From Bifidobacterium leontopitheci (GTDB taxonomy: Bacteria; Actinomycetota; Actinomycetes; Actinomycetales; Bifidobacteriaceae), in contig NZ_WBVT01000001.1 of the NCBI RefSeq assembly GCF_009193355.1, positions 124,001-188,000 on the forward strand: a DNA stretch of 64,000 bases, read 5' to 3'. The notes beneath the pieces were generated by a model, which saw only the letters and a program-made list of their open reading frames with translations, had not been told where the DNA came from and made no database searches. Both the position numbers and the translations under genes were made by a program. The first letter of the stretch is position 1, and each line of letters opens with the position of its first letter. Positions 58,921-64,000 of the stretch are shown here, one piece after another.

Positions 58921-59652
58921 ATGAACGGGTTCACGATATATCAGACGGGACGTGCTGTCGGTGCCATGCTGCTCACCCTTTCGATGGGTGTTGCATTGTG
59001 CGGGTGTGGTGTCGAGTCCAAGCAGTCGGATAATGGCGGTACGTCGTCTTCGCAGACTCAGGGAGGGGGTCGTTTGGCTCCTTCCCTGAAGGCCTATGCG
59101 GCGCAGCTGCTTTCCGAGCATTCCTCGTCCATGTCGGACGTTCAGCGGTCGGCTGTCGAACGTGTCTCCCGTACGGGGAAGGTGCCGGCGTCCGACTATG
59201 AAACGGCTTTGTCCGGGTATCGCCAATGCATGCTTGCCCGCGGATATAAGGAAATCATCTTCTTAAACACTGGTGGCGGATTAAAGGAGGAGGCCATGCA
59301 CAGGTCCGGCACGAAGCAGCAGGAGGAGAAGTATGCTCAGGATTCCGCTGACTGCTGGTTCGCTCATGGTGCGGGCATCGCCCATCTGTATGAGACGCAG
59401 ATTGGTAATCCCTCGTTGTTGTCGGATCCGATGGAGGCCATCGTCGACTGTCTGAAGCGCAAGAAGCTGGTCGACGTCTCATACTCCGCAGAGCAGCTGC
59501 AAGAAGAGCGGGGGAAGGCGAGGAAAGCCGCTGCTGGCGGAGATAGACGCTGGCTATACTCGTTTGAGGATTCCACTGAATCGTATGCTTGCCGTGCCGC
59601 AAACGGCTGGACCAGTGCCGACTCCTCCGATCCCGTGGAGCAGCTCTGGTGA
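58921..59652 (+). CDS. Lipoprotein A of the peptide-system cluster
   Basis: A 243-aa lipoprotein; signal peptide with lipobox VALCGC (Cys29). A Ser/Gln-rich spacer (SSSQTQGGGRLAPSLKAYAA) leads into a helical domain with paired cysteines (SGYRQCMLARGYKE; SADCWFAHG; IVDCLKRKKLVDV; SYACRAANGW). ATG 58921 has GAGGTGCATC before it, matching the start context of three neighbours; an ATG at 58873 is less likely. It is more than 80% identical over long stretches to lipoprotein B at 60165, down to the DNA, and more distantly related to lipoprotein C at 63146. Function unknown; immunity or peptide-binding are guesses. Confidence 0.8.
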   Translation: MNGFTIYQTGRAVGAMLLTLSMGVALCGCGVESKQSDNGGTSSSQTQGGGRLAPSLKAYAAQLLSEHSSSMSDVQRSAVERVSRTGKVPASDYETALSGYRQCMLARGYKEIIFLNTGGGLKEEAMHRSGTKQQEEKYAQDSADCWFAHGAGIAHLYETQIGNPSLLSDPMEAIVDCLKRKKLVDVSYSAEQLQEERGKARKAAAGGDRRWLYSFEDSTESYACRAANGWTSADSSDPVEQLW

Positions 59653-59718
59653 CAGGTGACGTTCCGGAAAGCACATGCCGATCTGATGATATGTCAGGTG
59701 GCAAATATCCGGTGTTCT

Positions 59719-59735
59719 GCTCCCGTTTCGGGAAT
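59719..59735 (+). promoter_or_regulatory. Regulon palindrome, site 2
   Basis: TCCCG-TTT-CGGGA followed by ATGCCGGCGGCGTGTCG and TGGATTTG. The centre (59727) is 50 bp before TATCCT at 59777, which should serve the gene at 59842. Confidence 0.65.
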
Positions 59736-59841
59736 GCCGGCGGCGTGTCGTGGATTTGTGATCTTTGAAGCGTTCCTATCCTGAAACTGTCCGCATGGTT
59801 GCGGATAAACCGTAAACAAATGATGGACAAAGGAGCACATC

Positions 59842-60165
59842 ATGAACAGGATAAAGAGGAAGAGGGTTGCCATCTGTAGCGCCGTTCTTGCCTGCGCTCT
59901 TGCTGTTGTCCCCTCCGTACCGGCTCTTGCCGCTTCTGGCAGGATTGACGGTGCGGATGTGAAGGGCAGTTGGGTCTATACGTGGACATATTCGTATGCT
60001 GAGGGATCCTCGGCGTCACGTTGCATTTACGTCTGGGTGAAGCAGGACGGAGCGGAGAAATCTGGCAAGGCCAAGTATCCTCGGCAGTGGATTGACGTGG
60101 AAATTCGCGGCCATGAGTACGATGTCGACGACGGTGCACGAGTCAACGCGGTGAACTGCAGCTGA
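59842..60165 (+). CDS. Small secreted protein (107 aa), possible bacteriocin-like product
   Basis: AAAGGAG precedes the ATG. A clear Sec signal peptide (ICSAVLACALAVVPSVPALA) is cleaved probably after Ala30. The 75-residue mature part is beta-rich: DVKGSWVYTWTYSYAEGS, then CIYVWVKQDG, RQWIDVEIRGHEYDV and a final Cys-Ser. The size and a GxW start are loosely like lactococcin 972 bacteriocins, but key residues cannot be matched with confidence. Its two cysteines could bridge. It is coupled (TGATG overlap) to lipoprotein B, as expected for a toxin-immunity or ligand-binder pair. Confidence 0.72.
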   Translation: MNRIKRKRVAICSAVLACALAVVPSVPALAASGRIDGADVKGSWVYTWTYSYAEGSSASRCIYVWVKQDGAEKSGKAKYPRQWIDVEIRGHEYDVDDGARVNAVNCS

Positions 60166-60896
60166 TGTGCCGGCCAAGTCTCCAGAACAGTTGCCATCGT
60201 TACCGTTGGATGGCTGCGGCGCTGTGTGCGGTCCTGAGCGTCACGCTCAGCGGGTGCGGCAATCAGCACAACGGGGCGAATGATAACAGTGCGAACTCTT
60301 CGCAGACTCAGGGAGGGGGTCGTTTGGCTCCCTCCCTGAAAGCCTATGCGGCGCAGCTGCTTTCCGAGTATTCCTCGTCCATGTCCGCCACTCAGAAGTC
60401 GGCTGTCGAACGTGTCTCCCGTACGGGGAAGGTGCCGGTGTCCGACTACGAAAACGCGATTTCCGGGTATCGCCAGTGCATGCTTGCTTTGGGGTACAAG
60501 GAGATCGTGTTCCTTGAGGTCGGCGGAGGCCTGAAGGAGGAGGCCATGCACAGGTCCGGTACGGCTCAGCAGGAGGAGAAGTATGCTCAGGATTCCGCTG
60601 ACTGCTGGTTCGCTCATGGTGCGGGCATCGCCCATCTGTATGAGACGCAGATTGGTAATCCCTCGTTGTTGTCGGATCCGATGGAGGCCATCGTCGACTG
60701 TCTGAAGCGCAAGAAGCTGGTCGACGTCTCATACTCCGCAGAGCAGCTGAAAAAGGAGCGGAGCGAAGAGCGGTCGACGACATCCGGTAGCACGTGGGTG
60801 TACTCGTTCAAGGATTCTCCGGAATCTTCCACTTGCTTGGTGTCCAACGGATCGGTCACCGCTGACACGTCCGACCCTGTGGAACAACTCTGGTGA
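60165..60896 (+). CDS. Lipoprotein B of the peptide-system cluster
   Basis: A 243-aa lipoprotein whose start overlaps the stop of the secreted protein by one base. The signal peptide ends TLSGC (Cys31). The body is a close paralog of lipoprotein A: GGGRLAPSLKAYAAQLLSE, then AHGAGIAHLYETQIGNPSLL and VDCLKRKKLVDVSYSAEQL are shared, as is the final DPVEQLW. The long DNA identity, including about 190 bp without visible change in the second half, points to recent duplication or gene conversion. The leader and the C-terminal 40 residues differ more. No own promoter is seen. Confidence 0.8.
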   Translation: MCRPSLQNSCHRYRWMAAALCAVLSVTLSGCGNQHNGANDNSANSSQTQGGGRLAPSLKAYAAQLLSEYSSSMSATQKSAVERVSRTGKVPVSDYENAISGYRQCMLALGYKEIVFLEVGGGLKEEAMHRSGTAQQEEKYAQDSADCWFAHGAGIAHLYETQIGNPSLLSDPMEAIVDCLKRKKLVDVSYSAEQLKKERSEERSTTSGSTWVYSFKDSPESSTCLVSNGSVTADTSDPVEQLW

Positions 60897-60919
60897 CGGC
60901 GACGTTCCGGCAATCACAT

Positions 60920-60970
60920 GGCGTTTGGGTGAAACGCCTGCGGTAACGCTCGGCGTTTCACCCAAACGCC
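60920..60970. promoter_or_regulatory. Nested palindromes before the peptide gene
   Basis: Left arm GGCGTTTGGGTGAAACGCC (60920-60938) and right arm GGCGTTTCACCCAAACGCC (60952-60970) are exact reverse complements with a 13-nt loop. Each arm is itself a 7-5-7 inverted repeat (GGCGTTT/AAACGCC). A TATCAT box at 60973 follows directly, so the right half overlaps the likely -35 region. Confidence 0.7.
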
Positions 60971-61005
60971 ACTATCATAATCAGTAACAGACAAAGGAGT
61001 TCATC

Positions 61006-61152
61006 ATGAAAATCGCGAGCGCACTGTTGAGCATCGCCCTGTTGTTCGGTACCGGAGCCGTCACATCCGAGCCGGCGGATCCGGCCCCGCAGGTGGCTGG
61101 TGTGATGGGCGGATGTCCGCCGTGGCTGTGGTGGCAATGCCATAAGAAATGA
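61006..61152 (+). CDS. Secreted Trp-rich peptide precursor (48 aa), candidate signal peptide of the adjacent two-component system
   Basis: AAAGGAG with a 6-nt spacer and a start context (GGAGTTCATCATGAA) identical to that of lipoprotein C at 63146. The N-terminus is a short Sec-like signal (Lys2, then ASALLSIALLFGTGAV), followed by a spacer (TSEPADPAPQVAGVMGG) and the tail CPPWLWWQCHKK with Cys37 and Cys45, three Trp and a basic end. A disulfide or thioether loop of nine residues is possible; cleavage after Gly35-Gly36 would release the tail. The stop overlaps the response-regulator start in ATGA. Family not recognised. Role as inducer of the kinase is inferred from position and coupling. Confidence 0.72.
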   Translation: MKIASALLSIALLFGTGAVTSEPADPAPQVAGVMGGCPPWLWWQCHKK

Positions 61153-61826
61153 GTTCGCATATGAATGATGTTCTGTTGGCTGACGAGTACTATACTGGTC
61201 TGACCGTAGCTATCGTGGACAATGCCAAAATGTCATTGCGATTGCTTATCGGTCTTATGCGGGAGTATTTTCCTCATATGGGTGTTCTCTGGAGCACTAT
61301 GAGTGGAAGTGAGGCTGTGTTACGGTTCAGGGATGGACGTGCAATACCAGACCTACTACTTCTAGACATGTCACTCGAAGGCATTCAGGGTCCTCAGGTT
61401 TGCAGGTATATCCGACAGGTGAATGACACTACCCGGATTCTCGGTATTACCAGTTTCAAATTGGACATCTACTGGACGGAAATGCAAAGAGCTGGAGCCC
61501 AAGGATTGGAAACGAAAAACGATGATCTGCAACTTGTCAAAGCAGTGGCACGGATCATTCATGGCGTGTGGATGGAGGGATTCGATTCTCCGCAACGGGC
61601 GCATGATAATGTCATACGGCAGAAGGATGAGATGGCGCTTTCTCTGCGGGAGCAGGAGGTCCTGGAATATGTGATTGCCCATGGCTCAGCAACCAGTAAG
61701 GTGGCTCAGGGGTGTGGTGTTTCGCAAAGCGCTGTCCGCAAGATGTTCCAGTCCATTTGCCGCAAACTGCATGTTGCAGATATTGGTCACGCCATGCTGC
61801 AATGGACCCAAGCGCATAGACTGTGA
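61149..61826 (+). CDS. NarL/LuxR-family response regulator
   Basis: A 225-aa two-component regulator. The receiver domain has the acidic pocket in AIVDNAK (one of two usual acidic residues is Asn), phospho-acceptor Asp73 in LLLLDMSLEGIQG, the Thr/Ser switch in LGITSFK and Lys in GLETKND. A LuxR-type helix-turn-helix occupies about 160-225 (LSLREQEVLEYVIAHGSATS, then VAQGCGVSQSAVRKMFQSI). It starts inside the peptide stop codon, so both are coupled, and is followed 10 nt later by the kinase. Regulators of this class bind inverted heptamers, as in the three palindromes of this cluster. Confidence 0.88.
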   Translation: MSSHMNDVLLADEYYTGLTVAIVDNAKMSLRLLIGLMREYFPHMGVLWSTMSGSEAVLRFRDGRAIPDLLLLDMSLEGIQGPQVCRYIRQVNDTTRILGITSFKLDIYWTEMQRAGAQGLETKNDDLQLVKAVARIIHGVWMEGFDSPQRAHDNVIRQKDEMALSLREQEVLEYVIAHGSATSKVAQGCGVSQSAVRKMFQSICRKLHVADIGHAMLQWTQAHRL

Positions 61827-61836
61827 GTAAGTATTC

Positions 61837-62976
61837 ATGTTGTTGTTGGACAAGCGTAGTGGGACGGAGAGTACCCCTTGGGCTCGCATATGCATATCTC
61901 TGCTGTTTTTCGTCGTATGTTTTGTCAGCTTGGCATTGGACTTTCCCGTTAATGCTGCCGATATAGCTATCAATCTTTTACTGTGCCTGTGCGTGATCGC
62001 TATGCCGTTCGCTCCGATTGCATCTACAGTTGGAGCGGTCATTCTGGACAGTATCGTCACGATGCATATGGTGCATCCTTTGAACGTTGGCACGATGGCG
62101 ATTCTTCAGGGTGTCGGATTCGTGTCATTCGGGTACGGTGTTATTGCATCATGCGTCGTTCTTCTTCTGGCAGCGGTCGAACAGTTTGCGCTGTCCGCGG
62201 TGCTTGCCAATTCAGCGCTGCCTTGGGCTGCATCGATTTCGATTGTTCTGACATATTGTGTGTCTGCTGCAATTGGTTATCTTGCCCGCTGCCAGGTCAG
62301 GAGTCAGAGAAAAAACGAACGGGAGAATGATATTCGTCACCACATGGCGATGTGGAAACATGATGTGACGACAGCGATGCGGTTGCACGATCATGCGGCA
62401 GGCGATATGTCAATCATTGCGCGCATGGCACAAGGTCATTTGCGCCGCTCTCCCGTCGATGTCGAGGAGTGGACGCAGGTGAATGAACTGGCTTTGAGAG
62501 CCTTAGAAGATCTTCATTGCATCATTGATGATTTGCGTTCGCATGAGAATATTGACGAAGAATCAGGCGTCCTGGATACATTGAATCGACATGATGTCAC
62601 ATTATATGTAGAAGAGCATGACTTGAAAATGAATCAAGTCGGTATTCACGGTCATACGACCATTCGCTTCGATGGGTCTTTTGATATGGTTCCGGAGCGG
62701 AAGGCGAATCTCGTTTTGCGGCTTGTTGGTGAAATATACACCAACATCGCCAAATATGCTGGTACAGACTACTCCATGACCGTGGCATGGGATACGGAGA
62801 AGGTGGCTATCATTGAGAGCAATGATGTCGTTGAGATTGATGAGGTGAGGGCTGACGATATGCGACGAAAGGGTGCTGGGCTTTCTCACTATCGTAGGCT
62901 TCTTGAGCGTTCTGGTGGCAGTCTGGAGTATGGGGTGAAGGACGGCCGCTGGAAACTCACCGCCGTCATCCGCTGA
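61837..62976 (+). CDS. Six-span sensor histidine kinase (HisKA_3-like)
   Basis: A 379-aa membrane kinase. About six spans lie in residues 17-150 (ICISLLFFVVCFVSLAL; AINLLLCLCVIAMPFAPI; VGFVSFGYGVIASCVVLLLA; ISIVLTYCVSAAIGYLA), with very short loops, as in peptide-sensing kinases. The dimerisation domain has MRLHDHAAGDMSIIARMAQG with phospho-acceptor His184. The ATPase domain has an N-box-like GEIYTNIAKYAG and G2 box KGAGLSHYRRLLERSGG, but the G1 aspartate region is degenerate (IIESNDVVEI). Codons and bases are AT-richer than in neighbouring backbone genes. It should phosphorylate the response regulator before it. Confidence 0.85.
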   Translation: MLLLDKRSGTESTPWARICISLLFFVVCFVSLALDFPVNAADIAINLLLCLCVIAMPFAPIASTVGAVILDSIVTMHMVHPLNVGTMAILQGVGFVSFGYGVIASCVVLLLAAVEQFALSAVLANSALPWAASISIVLTYCVSAAIGYLARCQVRSQRKNERENDIRHHMAMWKHDVTTAMRLHDHAAGDMSIIARMAQGHLRRSPVDVEEWTQVNELALRALEDLHCIIDDLRSHENIDEESGVLDTLNRHDVTLYVEEHDLKMNQVGIHGHTTIRFDGSFDMVPERKANLVLRLVGEIYTNIAKYAGTDYSMTVAWDTEKVAIIESNDVVEIDEVRADDMRRKGAGLSHYRRLLERSGGSLEYGVKDGRWKLTAVIR

Positions 62977-63002
62977 TACGCAAACGACAAACCGCCCGCC
63001 TG

Positions 63003-63018
63003 TTCCCGTTTCGGGAAT
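63003..63018 (+). promoter_or_regulatory. Regulon palindrome, site 3
   Basis: TTCCCG-TTT-CGGGAA followed by TGCCGTCGGCGTGTCG and TGGATTTG. The centre (63010) is exactly 50 bp before TACCGT at 63060, which should serve lipoprotein C. Confidence 0.65.
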
Positions 63019-63145
63019 GCCGTCGGCGTGTCGTGGATTTGCGTTGTTTGTCTTTCGGATACCGTGGGAGTCATCCACAAGAGTCGTGGATGACCAAACG
63101 ACAATTGAACATCGGTATTATCAGTGATCTACGAAGGAGTTCATC

Positions 63146-63856
63146 ATGAAGCGTGGTGTCGTGTCGTTTCGTATGGCGGTGACTGTATTGATGCTGCTGG
63201 TTGTGTCGTTGGTGTTGTGCGGTTGTACATCGAAGTCATCGTCTTCGGATGGATCCAAGGAGTCGTCGCAGTCGTCTTCCGGTGCGCGTCTGGCGTCGTC
63301 GATGAAGGATTACGCGCAGCAATTGCTGGCGTCGCACGCCTTGGAGATGGGGCCTGAGCAGACCGCATCGGTGAAGAAGGTGATCAGCACCGGCAAGGTG
63401 TCGAATAGTGAATATGAGGCGGCGTGGGACAGGTATGTGTCTTGCGTGACTGATAAAGGATATGAGAAACCGGTGTGGTACACGTTCCCCAACGGAATCA
63501 GAAATCAGCAGCTATTGTCGGCTCCGCCTGACAAAGAGGATGATAGCCAATACGTTAGCAAATGGCTTGATGATTTGCGCTTGTGCTCAAATCGGAATCT
63601 TGATGTAATTCAGGACCTCTATGAGGCGCAGACAGATAATCCGAATCTGTATGCGGATCATGACGAGGGCGCGCTGGACTGTCTTAAACGCAAGAAGCTG
63701 GTTGCTCAATCTATTACTCTCGATCAATATCGCGAAGATATGGATAAATGGGATCATCGTAGGCCCGGCGAGAAGCCGAAAATGTCATACGATATGGGTG
63801 ACGACAACGTTTTGGCTTGCATAGCTGCGAACGGCATCAGTTTTAACATGGAGTAA
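63146..63856 (+). CDS. Lipoprotein C of the peptide-system cluster
   Basis: A 236-aa lipoprotein, lipobox LVLCGC (Cys27), start fixed by GAAGGAG. It is a diverged paralog of A and B: ARLASSMKDYAQQLLASH, TGKVSNSEYEAAWDRYVSC, LYEAQTDNPNLY and ALDCLKRKKLVAQS align with the same positions, including the cysteines, while the middle (PVWYTFPNGIRNQQLLS) differs. It has its own copy of the regulon palindrome and a promoter. The three paralogs thus share regulation, fold and location. Function unknown. Confidence 0.8.
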   Translation: MKRGVVSFRMAVTVLMLLVVSLVLCGCTSKSSSSDGSKESSQSSSGARLASSMKDYAQQLLASHALEMGPEQTASVKKVISTGKVSNSEYEAAWDRYVSCVTDKGYEKPVWYTFPNGIRNQQLLSAPPDKEDDSQYVSKWLDDLRLCSNRNLDVIQDLYEAQTDNPNLYADHDEGALDCLKRKKLVAQSITLDQYREDMDKWDHRRPGEKPKMSYDMGDDNVLACIAANGISFNME

Positions 63857-63900
63857 AAGCCGTCTAGCATTTGTTGGATACGATTGATTGGTAATGAACA

Positions 63901-64000
63901 ATGATGATAGCTCATATTAAACGGCTTATGGTGGCTTGCAGGCGTCTGTTGTGCTTGGCTGTGTTGAGTACGAGCGTTGTCGCAATGATGCCGCCTGTTC
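63901..64000 (+). CDS. Start of a probable secreted or lipoprotein gene, cut by the window end
   Basis: Two ATGs (63901, 63904) open a frame that reaches the window end: basic residues (HIKRLMVACRRL) then a hydrophobic stretch (LCLAVLSTSVVAMM), as expected for a signal peptide. No clear ribosome-binding site precedes it. It may be another member of the cluster. Confidence 0.4.
   Translation, partial: MMIAHIKRLMVACRRLLCLAVLSTSVVAMMPPV

Noticed and set aside
60920..60970. Simple intrinsic terminator after lipoprotein B
   Set aside because: The stem is strong but no U-tract follows; a promoter-like TATCAT follows directly and the arms are themselves symmetric, so a regulatory role is preferred.

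Overview
This window looks like chromosomal DNA of a high-GC actinobacterium, most likely a Bifidobacterium. The grounds are the hisS-aspS pair, an ECF transporter with both ATPases and the T subunit fused, an unusually long LigA, actinobacterial DUF4191, DUF3043 and DUF3516 proteins, a polyphosphate glucokinase, and many genes whose start codon sits 6-8 nt after a TANNNT box (leaderless transcription). I see no rRNA, tRNA, CRISPR array, transposase or prophage gene. The species call is inference; no similarity search was run.

Layout. 0-9.6 kb: hisS (5' end missing) and aspS, a DUF2142 membrane protein, a YbaK-type deacylase and a polar amino-acid ABC operon (gluABCD-like). 9.7-18 kb: an accessory block. 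A coupled three-gene operon (SLOG-like sensor, 935-aa unknown, 239-aa unknown) runs against four minus-strand genes (a caspase-like protease, a zinc-ribbon membrane protein and two small membrane proteins). 18-27.4 kb: lipoproteins, PPK2, a Ski2-like helicase, a truncated S1-protease remnant between two paralogous lipoproteins, and a YefM-YoeB toxin-antitoxin pair. 27.5-37.9 kb: rarA, an MFS exporter, a fused ECF module with an FMN-riboswitch-controlled RibU-like S component, ppgK, an aminotransferase and an ABC ATPase. 38-46 kb: an arylsulfotransferase-like protein, a polytopic GT-C-like protein and a 1,253-aa tetratricopeptide-like protein. 46-58.7 kb: ligA, mrp, a DUF559 gene in a hairpin-flanked cassette, glnA, DUF4191, lpd, DUF3043 and an M20 peptidase.

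58.8-64 kb, visibly AT-richer, is the most interesting part. It holds three paralogous lipoproteins, a small secreted protein, a 48-aa secreted-peptide gene with a Trp-rich Cys37-Cys45 tail, a NarL-type response regulator whose start overlaps the peptide stop, and a six-TM histidine kinase. Three promoters in the cluster carry the same palindrome (consensus TTCCCG-TTT-CGGGAA) exactly 50 bp before a -10 box. I read this as an undescribed peptide-sensing circuit with its own small regulon.

Non-coding structure is rich. There are hairpin arrays with about 52-bp period, a hairpin array before the helicase, identical 36-bp palindromes flanking the DUF559 gene, and a dispersed structured element whose hairpin arms covary between copies. 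Two copies of that element lie in frame inside the ECF gene.
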